This document shows positions 11,652 through 23,414 of a stretch of 64,000 nucleotides of DNA, in pieces. The notes below the pieces were generated by a model, which was given only the letters and a program-made list of their open reading frames with translations, did no database searches and had not been told where the DNA came from. Origin of the DNA: Escarpia spicata (lineage: Eukaryota; Annelida; Polychaeta; Sabellida; Siboglinidae). Position numbers and translations under genes: made by a program. The stretch covers positions 25,001,308 to 25,065,307 of the forward strand of contig OZ023208.1 of assembly GCA_963995525.1 (NCBI GenBank), given 5' to 3'. Positions within the stretch are counted from its first letter, which is position 1; each line of letters begins with the position of its first letter.

Positions 11652-14600
11652 CTGCGGGACAGGTCGGTATTTAATAATAATAATAATGATAACAATAATA
11701 ATAATAATAATCATAATTATAATAATCATAACAAACTGACTTCTTTAGCGCGAATATCCTCGGAGAATCCGAGCTCAGTGGCGCAACAAATCCAAAGGCC
11801 TATATATGTGTGGCAATATTAACGTTTGTTAATGCTTCACGCAGTAATATTTTGAAATACCTGGACATCGGGTGTGTCAATGTTTATTATTTCAGTAAAC
11901 GTTTGAGACAAATTCGAAAATTTCTAATCTGATTCAGTACACGTATGCAGGGATCATATCTTCAATGACACATTCATATGCTGTTGAACACAGCGCCGGA
12001 TTTAGAACTGTGGAGACCTCTGACAAGTGATTGACCGTGTATTGTTTTATGATAGTTCTCACTCCTCTCTACCTTCTACAAGAAGGACTTCGTTACAAAA
12101 TACGCCTTTAGAACACCAATTTGCTTCACACTGTAACACTCACCTTACATCTAAAATACGTTTCATCCACAAAGAAATGACCCAAAAAGCGTTTTGTGGA
12201 GGCCATTCATAAAAAAGATATTGCGGGAGCCCCTGAACAACTGCCCCGTCTGCCCTGCCCTAAATTCGGCACAGATCAAAACATATACAAGATAATTAAC
12301 TATAACATATGTTTCATTACTATTATTATGATCATTATTATATCCCAGAAAACTTGTGATCCGTCCATACCTTGCCTGCAGTGGCTTCTGTGTGCGGGGT
12401 CAGAGTCTTCACAGTGGCTGGTGCCGGAAGTGCGAGAAACACCAAGTCAGCGTGTCTCAGGGCTGTGTCGATTGAAGTGACGCGAACGTCCGTCAGGGTG
12501 TCGTCGTATAGTGCCAGATCGCGCCGGTTGGGGTAGCGACTTCCGCATACGACACTGTTGGTTAAAACGGCATGTTTTAGTACATGAAATGCAATTATCA
12601 TAATCAAATTTCAGTCCACGAAGAAAATAGTCAACAAATCAGTTGGTCTTAGTTTGGATGGAATAGCATCACGGCTTTAGAGGAGGTGCAAATCAATAGT
12701 AATAATGAAAATAGTGAATACATTACAAATGGAAATGTTGCCCTGCTGCTACTTGCCATAATTATGTCTTCCCCGTTCCGATCTCACTTCAGTTATTTCA
12801 AGTAAACATTTACAATCATTGATGGTGAGACTGTTGTGAGACACCGGCATCTGGCAAATAATGTTACACCAAACCTAACGATATCGGTAGATCACGTTTC
12901 TAAATTTATATTAAGTGCATGGAGGATGGTACACTATTTGCAACGAGACTTCGCTCAGGAAGAACGGGTGCCCTATAAATATTCAAAGTATCGATACACA
13001 TTCTGGTAAATCGAAATGTCTGGAACAAAATGCCTGTATTTCCATCCATTGCCAGCTTATTTGTTGGCCTCCAGCAATATTTCATACTAGCTTACACCGT
13101 GCATTGGGCATGGAACAAGAAATCTCCAGTTTACATTGGCGTCATTTGCTGAATTGATCACCACTCGGTTATTATATATCAAATGAATAAACATGTATAG
13201 AAAGAGGAACGTGGACGTCCGCACTTCGGAGCCATCGGAGGAAATTCACTTACAACACTCTAAAGTTAGCGTATTAATATAGATATTCACAATAGAACCG
13301 TCTCTCCCAATGCATATCCCCAAACTTTCTACCCACTATGATTATGTTCTATCCAGGGGACATTCCAAAATCGAATATCCCCGATGGTGTCCGTGTAACA
13401 AAAGACGCGACAAATGCAATGTCCGGCGACCGGTCCTTGGTCGGCGACACCCCGCAACACCGAGAAAACACACGAGCCAAGCAGCAGTCGTCTGGCCACT
13501 GACGCCACACACGTACCAGTGGCCAAAAAACGTAGGCTGATGGTCAGTCGTCCAGGGGGAGGGAGATGGGAGCAAGATATCGGGTTGTTTTCTTCCCAAT
13601 CACAGGCTTGATCAGATCGAGTAGGAACGTAAAAACCTCTGTGTCATCCGTAACAAATTGCGGTATACGTCTATATCATGTTCCCGTAGCTCCTGTACAA
13701 GTTTATCATGTGCTCCATGCTGCTCACGGGCGAGCAGATGAGCCTTGACCCACTGCTTGCGTTTACGGTTTTGTCTCGTCTTTTCCTTTCTTCAGCGCTG
13801 CCACAGCGACGTCGATGCTACCATGGATAATGCTAGATCACTTGTTGACTCCACCTTCTCCTGTGGTTATCTAATCGGTAATTGTAGTGACAATGTTTTA
13901 TTTCTCAAAACGGCAAACAGACGTGTCGATAAAGGCGAAACACATACAACCTTTAGTCGGCGGGGTACTCACTATATTCCATAGGTGGCGCCACTTTTTG
14001 TAATAGTAATCCTAGCTAACATCAGATGGCAATAGGGGCTGCGACATGTCGTTACAAAATCGCCCTTGCAGTGTCCAAGCACACCGTTGCGACACGACCA
14101 TACAACTTGTCGCCGACCAAGCACATTCCCGACAGGTGTCCGTGTGCCATGTCGGCAATGCTGTTTGGTCACGGGCGGCCTTAACGTATCTAACACTTAA
14201 TTATTGATAGTTGACAGCGAGTGTCACATGGGTTCACCGATTGTACAACAGTAACACAAACAGGAGGGTATATGCCGACTAATTTTAAAGCGGCCGAGAA
14301 ATAGACATAGACAGCCTGACGATGTAAATGTTTCATGTATACAGGGGCTTGTATAGCCATATTAGGGTTAACACTTAATAGTACATCTAGAAAGGCGTGG
14401 CGAAGCTCACCGCTATAACAAAGCTAAGGGGTCGTTCTCAGCTGTCGACATTTTACCTATTCGTGCAGAGCGTTCTAATCCACAGACCCCTTCCTTGTAT
14501 TACTACTTTAAAATGTTGATAAGTTTACTGACTGGGTGTGAACCAATGTTACATACAAAATACATACTATAATAACAACCATCGTGAGACTGTTTGCACA

Positions 14601-15352
14601 GTTTTAGTATCAATTACTCGTGTAATGTAGTTCACATGCTATCGACAATTTCGTAATTTGACCAGCCACAGGAAGGCGGATGTTAAGTCGAACAAATATG
14701 AAAGTTTCTTTTGTATCTTTTTGAATTTCACAGTTAGTTTTTCGATGTATTGTTTCACAAAAGGAAACTTTATAAAAAAACAATGTTTTGCGAAACGAGG
14801 TAATTTCTTTTCATACTATCTATTTGTTTAATTTATGAGTTCGTAAATGCACGTATTTTATTAGTTTTGGATTATTTCCTCGACAAACAATCGAATAAAC
14901 AAACTGGGCATTAGAATAATGGAGTATAAGGTGTGTAGTTCTGTCAAAATCACAGAATTAATGGAAAATGACACAGACAGCAATGTTTGGCGCGTGTCCA
15001 GAATTAACTCTTGTGACTTAATACCCGGCTTGCTATGGCGGACTACATTTGACACACGGGTCTTACCCCCCCCCCCCCCCCCCCCCCACTTTCGTATGCT
15101 CTGTACATAGATGAATGCCCACAATTGCTAACGATCCCTAACACAAACAGCTGTACGCTACGGTTACAAGCCGATTAAGTTCCAAGTGGCAGCCGTGGCA
15201 GAAGATATGCTCACATACCTGTATCCGTTCCTTGTGAGTCTCTTGGCCAGGGCTCGAGCGAAGTTCCCGGTGCCAATGATACTGATGCGGTCCCCGTCCG
15301 ATGTGCATTCTTTATCCTTGTTCGTCTTTCGTTCTTTGACGCCATTCTGCAT
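10527..15352 (-). CDS. STEAP: STEAP-family metalloreductase (complete, three coding exons)
   Basis: STEAP2-4-type proteins pass electrons from NADPH through FAD and a single haem to reduce Fe(III) and Cu(II) at plasma or endosomal membranes. Exons 15219-15352, 12371-12554 and 10527-11651 join in frame to a 480-residue protein, within the family's usual 450-500. Residues 22-106 start an NADP-binding Rossmann fold with GTGNFA (27-32) and NGYSVVCGSR across the first splice junction. ILVDVSN follows the second junction. The ferric reductase transmembrane domain starts near residue 208 and has about six hydrophobic spans. Family haem-ligand histidines fit AAVHCII and the second histidine of LGHVTLVVSAAH. 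The tail RAGWERNSSK matches the family end. The Rossmann part excludes a STEAP1-type member. An upstream non-coding exon is possible. The long plus-strand frame over exon 3 is a shadow. Confidence 0.93.
11670..11810. repeat. interspersed repeat with (AAT)n head, copy A
   Basis: In STEAP intron 2: (AAT)n followed by agcgcgaatatcctcggaga and gctcagtggcgcaacaaa. The same order recurs at 30001-30085 and 63150-63235, defining a dispersed retroposon-like family. Confidence 0.6.
12371..12554 (-). CDS. STEAP: STEAP coding exon 2
   Basis: Acceptor TTTTAACCAACAG precedes 12554; donor is GCAAG then GTATGG. The 184 nt encode VVCGSRYPNRRDL, then ADLVFLALPAPA, the second half of the nucleotide-binding fold. 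Confidence 0.9.
12555..15218. other. STEAP intron 1
   Basis: About 2.66 kb. The stretch 13380-14190 has several loose copies, some inverted, of motifs such as ttggtcggcgaca and gtgtccgtgt, hinting at an old DNA transposon without clear ends. A poly-C tract lies at 15066-15087. Nothing coding is seen. Confidence 0.5.
15066..15087. repeat. poly(C) tract of 22
   Basis: Twenty-two consecutive C on the plus strand, inside STEAP intron 1 about 130 bp upstream (transcript sense) of... the preceding exon side; on the transcript it is poly(G). Its exact length is doubtful in any assembly. Confidence 0.9.
15219..15352 (-). CDS. STEAP: STEAP coding exon 1
   Basis: Starts at ATG 15352-15350 after a short hydrophilic leader and encodes the glycine-rich turn of the NADP fold. 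It ends AACGGATACAG with donor GTATGTGA, leaving two bases of a serine codon that exon 2 completes. Confidence 0.88.
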
Positions 15353-16520
15353 CTTAAAGTAGAATCAGTATATTCAACGTCGTATTTATTATCTTGGTTA
15401 AGAATTACAACGTCCAGTCGTGCACTGATTTGAACTACAGCTTCTTAAATCCACGTTCAAAGCACTCTATTGTGTTTTCCATCTAGTTTACAAAACTTTT
15501 CCATGTTGAAACTGTGTTGACATCCTCGTATTTGAACCTCACATTTAAAATATTAAAATATATTTAGGCGGCCAACGTGTTAAAATGACTGTACAACAAC
15601 TATCAAGATTGTATTACAATAGCGATCAGTGTTAAATTTGGGCGCGGGGGTTTGAACTAGGTTGAGCATAATTCTAGAGACATTGTTGTACTTTAGGTTC
15701 AAAACACTGCCGTAGTTGTTTCGAGTGTGAGTGTTTGAAGTTACTACACCGGTTGTGAAGGTTTGGTATCATTGCTTTTATAACAATAATTATTATGTAT
15801 GGCAATAATGTCAGTCGTTTTCTGTATATTGACGTGAACTGAGGTGATTTATTGAAGTGGAACTTGAGGGTCCAGTATATCATCGTACCGAACAAAACAC
15901 CCTTCAGCCAAATTAACAACTCCATGACACGGGTCTGTATTGCAGCGGAAAATAACCAAGATACTGCACTATTCGTGTCGTATGCATAGAATTACATCAT
16001 TAATCATTCCCCTACAGTCCAGAGTGATAAGTTGGCTGGCTGCAATGACGCTGCCGTGGACCGCTGGTTGCCATCCAACTGTTGCATCCACTGGTATGAC
16101 GTACAACATAGCATTGTTTGACAATGTATATAACATGTAATAACTGTCTGGCATAGGAAATGTTAACTTGGATATGTGACACTGTGCTCCCTACATAAAA
16201 TATATCATGACTAATTAATGGGGTAGGCCAGCAGCCACCAGATTTGGGTTGGTTGGGGGTAGTGATCTGGAGATTTGTCATCGTGCTTCCTTGACAAAGT
16301 GACTGGTGATTAATTAATGGGGTAGGCTGTAGCCTCCAGCTTATTCATTTGGGGAAGGGTTGTGACCTGGAAAAGAGTTTAACCTGAGGTCAATATCCCA
16401 GTTGGATGATCCTACACTGTGGACAGTTGAGTAGCTCACACTGGAGCGAGCAACGGGTTTCTGTTTTTAACTCTCGACAACATTTGGAGGCTTGCTGGTT
16501 ACAATAGTTATTACAACAGC
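15353..16520. other. intergenic between STEAP and the THAP locus
   Basis: No coding signal. It must hold the STEAP promoter or 5' exon, but I see no convincing TATA or initiator. A local imperfect duplication lies at 16203-16372. Confidence 0.4.
16203..16372. repeat. imperfect tandem duplication (about 104-bp offset)
   Basis: actaattaatggggtaggc near 16210 recurs as gattaattaatggggtaggc near 16307, each followed by a diverged ccacc/cctcc-AG...ttggg...gtgacctgg stretch. Confidence 0.6.
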
Positions 16521-16527
16521 AAATACG

Positions 16528-17530
16528 GTTATTTCCTGTGTAGCTTACAACTGTACCAACCGACAGAAGACAGGATCTGGCATCTCTTTCCACATGTGAG
16601 AATCCTCAATTATACAATATAGCTTAGGTAATAGTCTGCACAAACATGCCTCATTGCCATTAATTTAGATAATTAACAGTTTTAAAAACATTACAATCAT
16701 GTGCAAATTGACAATATATAACTTAAGTTGGTTGAATTACCGTATACACCAAAACGTTATTTAATAATATTATTGTGCAGAGTCCAAGCATGGTCGACAC
16801 GTTTTGTATTAATCTAAAAACTTAATGGGATAATATATTACGACTAATAATTACTGATAGTGGATACTGCCCCCTGCCTCCAGACGAAAAGAAAAGGCCA
16901 GAATGTCGAGCTGCGTGGATTGAAGCAATCAGGAGAAAAGACTGGACACCAATAACGAACAGCTTTCTCTGTAGTGATCATTTTGTTTTGTGGTTCGTCC
17001 CAACAAGATCGGAAGAAGACTAAATGATTCGGCAGTTCCCTCCATTTTCAATTTCCCTTCCCACCTGCAACCTAAGCAACGCCAACCTAGAAACGCTAGA
17101 AAGCACCCTGCGAAGCATCGGGAGCCAGTAGTCACATGGGTGCTGTTGTGGAAGATCAGGATGTTCCAAGTTCAACGAAAGTAGCGAGGAGATTAAATAT
17201 AGAACACAGTTACATATCGCGAGACAGCCGTTATCTTTAAAGAGGGTTCAGAAAACGGCAAAATTAAAGAGGAAGATAAAAACCTTGACTCAGAAGTTTA
17301 GGCTGATGCAGCAGAAGTTAAATGAAATGACAGACCTTCTCAGGTCCATTGGAGAACAGAAGCTACTTGAAGAAGATGAGCTGGCATTGCTACGAAGTAA
17401 TTTTGGTGAGATGGCCCAACACATCTTTCGCAACCAACTCTCCAACAGCCGAGGATCGACAAGGAATAGAAAGTACAACCAACAAATCAAGCATTTTGCA
17501 CTCAGTCTCCACTACTACTCGGTAATCTAA
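16528..17530 (+). pseudogene. THAP-domain gene or transposase-derived THAP protein, broken
   Basis: THAP domains are C2CH zinc fingers that bind DNA. About 16531-16593 gives SCVAYNCTNRQKTGSGISFH, the first two zinc cysteines and the family FH, then a plausible donor GTGAGA. About 16866-16985 gives RAAWIEAIRRKDWTP and SFLCSDHF, the later zinc ligands. RRLNDSAVPSIFNFP follows in the next frame from 16990, so a 1-base shift splits the domain. 17230-17530 adds a basic region, a Gln/Glu-rich predicted coiled coil and IKHFALSLHYYS, as in THAP9/P-element-like proteins. It then stops where those continue. The shift, short end and poor exon phase suggest a relic, though a missed exon could explain part of this. 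Confidence 0.65.
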
Positions 17531-20006
17531 AGACTCACCCTCAGACAGTGAGTGACTGTGTACCAAATTACAGGCCTATTGAGATGTCACAGACACTGGC
17601 ATATTAGTGAGGCAACTGTCTGAACCCATTGTATATTTACAATACTGACTAACTGAAGTCAGTTAATAGTTAGCATGATATATTATGGTGAAAACTTGGT
17701 GCTGTGTTGTATAGGCACTGGGACTGCAGTGACGTATTGCCTTACGGCAGCATGGCTGTCACTGGCCCATGCAGCCGTCACTGTATCATGTGTGAACTGA
17801 TAGCCACTTAGCGATCTTGTTCAACTAGCGTGTTCTATTTATATCTATGGTCGTGTGTGATCAATGTTAGCATTCCATTAAATAAACCACACTACATTCC
17901 AATCGGAAATCGTGCATCCATCTCATTTATTTATAGTATTGATTACCTGCTTGATCTGACTACGATCATGAATCAACTTACCTCACCGGTGTGATATACC
18001 TCTGCTAGTTCCACCATCGTTGTTTCATGTGAGGCAACGATTCCGAATAAGTATGATTCTCTCCTAGCGATCCACACCCTATATGAGGCAACGATTATGG
18101 GTAAGTCTGATACCTTCCTACCAATGCACGCCCTATATATATATAGGGAGCCGCGGTGGACAGACGTAAGGCTGACGTAGAAAGGCGTCTAACATGCGTA
18201 GCTACTCACTGAGGACACGTGATCAGTGAAGCGTGACCGATAGTCGAGGCGTCTTACTAATCGGCCGTGAACTCGCGCGACGTGAGAGCGCGCGTAGCGT
18301 CACTCTCTCTCTCTCTCTCTCTTTCTTCTAGTCCCAGATATTGACCTGCATTGTGTCATCACAGAATACTCGTGTGAACTACGCCAAGTGCTTAACAGTG
18401 TGAAGTGTTGCTTTCTTCTCTTTGGTACTCCGATTTTCCTTTTCAGAGCTGCGACAACATATCTGGCTCATTTCGTATAATTGCCAAGCAGGTGTCAGTG
18501 CTGGCGCTGGTGCACGTAAACATGACCTACTGTGATGTTGATTCAAAAGTAATAGGCCTATACATACAACGGCGCACCTAGCACGTGCATGTTTTATATT
18601 TTGATTGTTAGTCTAACTGCCTAAACATTTGTTCATGAATGTTTTCAGAAACACGTTCATTGTGTACGTTTAATGTTGGTGTGATGTCATTGCTTGTCAA
18701 CACTATTACGCAATAGGGTGTCTTTTTTAACTTTAGTGGCAGTTCAGTAACGTATAAGGTATTTGTAATGTTAAAACATTGTTTGGTTAATTCGTGTTTG
18801 TTATCGCTCAAAGACGCATGCGAGGAGTTATGCTTTAATCGTTTAAAGTATATGTACAATCCTACTGTTCGTTGACAACAATAATATTAACATATTCTGA
18901 TACTTCTTGGTATTTATAATATATACAAACGGGCGAGTTTAATAGCCTACTTATGTGTACACGCTGTGTGGGTTTCATCCATTGAACTAGCAGACTAAAT
19001 GGAAACTCCAATTCTGACCCCAATCGCCAACCTACATATTCACCCCATGTTTGAACAACTACAAATAGTACATACTCAGGTACTCCGACGTTGACAGTAG
19101 GCCTACGTGACAAGGCTTGACTGTAGCCCACTTACTGACCCCAGCTATTAGCCTATGTGTTTACGTCAAATTTGACGTATGTCTTGCTGTCTAATGCTTG
19201 CATCGCGACGCGTTCGTACAATAGCGGCTCTTGTAATAGTTACGAATACTATCGGCAGTGTTTTGAATAATGTATAGAAATAATCCGGTATATAACTTGA
19301 GACCACGAATTCCCGAGCCATGACCTGGCCTATCACTTTGTATAAATGTGTACAATTTGGTTAACCTTAAGTACAGAATCTGGCATAGGTGCTGAACGTT
19401 GAAACTATTTGCATTTCATTTGGGATGCAGTTCAATCCGTTGTGTGTCTTGTGCGGGGAAGAAACGGGTAGTTTGATGTAAGGGGGTTTCTATCGTGTGC
19501 GGAGTGTGGACAAAGTAGATGACAGAGGTCACGTGCAAAAATTCAATTCTGACGTAGGCAAACCCAGACGTACTAAATACATAAATAACTACTGCTGCAC
19601 GACATCTCATCAATCAAACAATCCCGCATACAGTTGTCACTTTAACAAAAAATTTTGACTTATGTTGTTATAATAAATAAACTTTCGGGACCAGAATCTT
19701 AACAAAATATACAACGGAATATCTGAACCCACCACATGTTCGGTATCCATTAATAAATAGCTTGACGGAGATTCTGCTAAGCAACAGGTCACGTGGTGGA
19801 TAGGTCAGTTGGACGGTGGCAAACCACCAAAGAGGGCAGAGACCCAAAAACACCATGGCTGCCTGCTAGAAAGAGGAATACCCTAGCTGAGGTAGGAGGA
19901 CCGGGTGAAGTGCGATTTGAAACAGACGGGGAACATGAAAGGTGGAGGGAGGTGAGTACTGACAGGGAGCAGGGGAGGGCAGCAACAGCAAGAACAGCGC
20001 AACTGT
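17531..20006. other. intergenic, no gene recognised
   Basis: AATAAA at about 17880 may end THAP-locus transcription. A 54-bp unit (gaggcaacgatt...cctatat) occurs twice at 18031-18138, followed by a TATATATATATAGG box at about 18134-18148 and a GC-richer stretch to 18300 with (CT)n. This could be a promoter or LTR remnant but has no coding partner. 19793-20006 is open upstream of the minisatellite, without recognised homology. Confidence 0.35.
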
Positions 20007-21770
20007 ACAGGAGCTACACCTCGCCTCTGTACAAGGGAACCATGAGGAAGAACAATACAGGAGCTAGACCTCGCCTCTGTACAAGGGGACCAGGAGGAAA
20101 AACAGTACAGGACCTATACCTCGCCTATGTACAAGGGAACCATGAGGAAGAACACAACAGGAGCTAGACCTCGCCTCTGTATAAGGGAACCAGGAGGAAG
20201 AACAGTACAGGAGCTACACCTCGCCTCTGTACAAGGGAACCAGGAGGAAGAACAGTACAGGAGCTATACCTCGCCTCTGTACAAGGTAGCCATGAGGAAG
20301 AACAGTACAGGAGCTAGACCTCACCCCTGTACAAGGGAACTAGGAGGAAGAACAGTATAGGAGCTATACCTCACCCGTGTACAAGGGAACCAGGAGGAAG
20401 AACAGCACGGGAGCTATTCCTCGCCTCTGTACAAGGGAACCAGGAGGAAGAAGAGTACAGGAATTATACCTCACCCCTGTACAAGGGAACCAGGAGGAAG
20501 AACAGCACGGGAGCTATTCCTCGCCTCTGTACAAGGGAACCAGGAGGAAGAACAATACAGGAGTTAGACCTCATCCCTGTGCAAGGGGATCATGAGAAAG
20601 AATAGTACAGGAGCTATACCTCGCCTCTGTACAAGGGAATCATGAAGAAGAACAATACAGGAGTTAGACCTCATCCCTGTGCAAGGGGATCATGAGAAAG
20701 AATAGTACAGGAGCTATACCTCGCCTCTGTACAAGGGAATCATGAAGAAGAACAAAACAGGAGCTACACCTCGCCTCTGTACAAAGGAACCAGGAGGACG
20801 AACAGTACATGAGCTATTCCTCGCGACTGTATAAGGGAACCATGAGGAAGAACAGTTCAGGAGCTAGACCTCACCCCTGTATAAGGGAACCAGGAGGACG
20901 AACAGTACAGGAGCTATTCCTCGCGTCTGTACAGGGGAACCAGGAGGAAGAACAGTACAGGAACTAGACCTCACCCCCGTACAAGAGAACCATGAGGAAG
21001 AACAGTACAGGAGCTATACCTCATCCCTGTACAAGGGAATCAAGGGAAAGACTAGTACAAGAGCAATACCTCGCCTATGTACGAGGGAATCATGAAGAAG
21101 AACAAAACGGGAGCTACACCTCGCCTCTGTACAATGGAACCATGATGAAGAACAGTACAAGAGCTATACATCACCCCTGTGCAAGGGAACGATGAGGAAG
21201 AAGAGTACAGGAGGAGCTATACGTCACCCCTGTACATGGGAACCAGGAGGAAGAACAGTACAGGAGCTAGAACTCACCCCTGTACAAGGGAACGATGAGG
21301 AAGAACAGAACAGGAGGAGCTAGACCTCACCCCTGTACAAGGGAACCATGAGGAAGAACAACACAGGAGCTACACCTCACCCCTATACAAGGGAACCAGG
21401 AGGAAGAACAGTACAGGAGCTATTCCTAGCCTCTGTACAAGGGAACCAGGAGGAAGAATATTACAGGAACTAGACGTCGCCTCTATACAAGGGAATCACG
21501 AGGAAGAACAATACATGAGCTACACATCGCCTTTGCACAAGGGAACGATGAGGAAGAAGAGTACAGGAGGAGCTAGACCTCACTCCTGTACATGGGAACC
21601 AGGAGGAAGAACAATACAGGAGCTATACCTCGCCTCTGTACAAGGGAACCAGGAGGAAGAACAGTACATGAGCTCCACCTCGCCTATGTACAAGGGGACC
21701 ATGAGGAAGATCAGTACAGGAGCTATACCTCACCCCTGTACAATGGAACCATGAGGAAGAGCATAAGGTT
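20007..21770. repeat. 50-bp minisatellite, about 35 copies
   Basis: Unit order: acaggagcta(t/g)acctcgcc, then tctgtacaagggaaccagga, then ggaagaacagt. Variants replace cgcc by accc, ccagg by ccatg, and tat by tag. A few units carry an extra aggagg (about 21208, 21313, 21567). Since 50 is not a multiple of 3, one frame cycles through all three phases of the unit; frames of 60-120 codons end where the gctaga variant puts TAG in phase. That argues against a protein-coding array. Confidence 0.93.
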
Positions 21771-23273
21771 AGCATACTAGCCTACAGAAGGAATCCTGCT
21801 ATCTAAACAAGATACATCAAAAGTACACGCACGTCACAAAGCATATCTTATTCAATCCCACCATACATAATAACAATAATACAATATTTTGTGTTTTTTA
21901 GAAACTGCATTAATATGTTTGCCTCAGAAAACATATAAACAATTCAAGAAAATAAGATAATCAAGTAAATTCAAACTAAATTGAAAACATTCTCGAAGAC
22001 AATGAATCCAGACAAAGTCAGGCGTAGTTTTTTTTTCAACCCAAGTGTTTTAATATAATTTAAAGATGATACATTTTCTTTTAAACAAAAATAGGGTAAT
22101 ATAGATATTCAACACCTGCTTTTTGTCAAAAAGTAAACAAGTCAGAATCCTGAAAGTCTTCTTTCAGCGTGCTATCTTCTCGCGAGTCAAGGATCTCGTT
22201 TTTCGTCTTTGACGATTTTGTCGTCCACTTAAAAACAGTATCACTATCCAGCATTCTTCTGACAGTGTTCCCAACCCTCTTCCATGAAAAGTATGTGCGA
22301 CATGATATCATCAGCAAGCGGACACTTGGCCTACTCTTCGTTCTCTTCAAGTGTCGTTGACAATTTAGAGAATACTGAGACCTCGTTACCCTGATCCAAT
22401 GTTGTTAAACAATTATTTTTGCCTTGAACTGTGAGAATATTTACCACATTCCTTTCTTGTGACATGTTCAGCAGATTTACCAATCTATGTTCAAAATAGC
22501 CCACCTTTATAATAAATTTAGGCTATTACCTCTTGGGATTCCTCTTTTATCGAGTCTCCTTTTGACAACATAACGAATAGACAACTGGCTAATCATTCAA
22601 GCGATGCGTCTAGGGGTTTGCCAATATTCAGTTCTCACGGTTGTGTCCTAAGGTGGCATTTGGTTCATCTGTCAAGGACGAGCTTCGTTGCTTCAACTAG
22701 ACATGGCTTGATGAAATTCTCTCCAGTTGTAAGGGAGTTCTTACCTTTCGGTACGTCATTTCGTGACATATCTTCAATGTCGATGGTACACGAGCGTAGT
22801 CGTGACGTATTTATCACTGATATATCAATTCTTTAGAAAGCTTGTACACTTATTTATCCCCAGGGTCAAAAACCCTGCCGTTATGGTGTTTACGTCCCGA
22901 TGGTGTGTGTTTTCTAACATTAGGTAAATATTGCTATCACGACTGTCACGCATGAAGTGCCAAGTTATTCCGTCCGGGGATGGGCACTATTGCTAGACAT
23001 TACAATCAGTCATGGCATCTTACGCCATGTCATACATGATTATATCACGTTTGGGTCACTTGTGGGTCATCTCCGGGTCAGCGTGTCGAAGTGTAACACG
23101 AGGTTGGGGGTTTCCGGCAAGCGTTACGTAATGATTAAAAACAAAAACTCATTTAGCTGTAAATATCAAACTCTGATAACACTAATTGATATATGTCAGT
23201 TGCCACCAGTATTCAAAACTAGGTCGCAATGGTTTTAATATAACAGTTACGAAGTGCTGCCTGCCATGATACT
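21771..23273. other. intergenic, nothing recognised
   Basis: AT-rich and unique, between the minisatellite and the 3' end of the CR1 element. Opposite-strand short frames near 22126-22360 have no family features. Confidence 0.4.
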
Positions 23274-23414
23274 GATTTAACAAGATTTAACAAGATTGCC
23301 ACCCAGAGAATTAACTCTAGGTAGCAGGTGGACAAGGAAGCCCTTGGCTTATCGAGAGTCCGACCCTTTTATCTATGTGTATCCCGCCCGTCTGAGGTAT
23401 GTGTCGATTTTATT

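Noticed and set aside
10704..11822. 372-codon plus-strand frame
   Set aside because: Exactly antisense to the STEAP exon, low-complexity Asn tail from intron AAT repeats, no family motif.
13380..14190. DNA transposon with inverted copies of ttggtcggcgaca words
   Set aside because: Similar words occur in both orientations but no terminal inverted repeat or boundary could be defined.
17640..18350. Solo LTR or promoter region (TATA run, AATAAA, tandem 54-bp unit)
   Set aside because: I could not find TG...CA ends, a primer-binding site or a target duplication, so only a note is kept.
19793..21780. A repeat protein encoded by the 50-bp minisatellite
   Set aside because: The 50-bp period shifts frame every unit, stops occur in all frames, and unit changes include TAG in phase; no splice sites or conserved reading.
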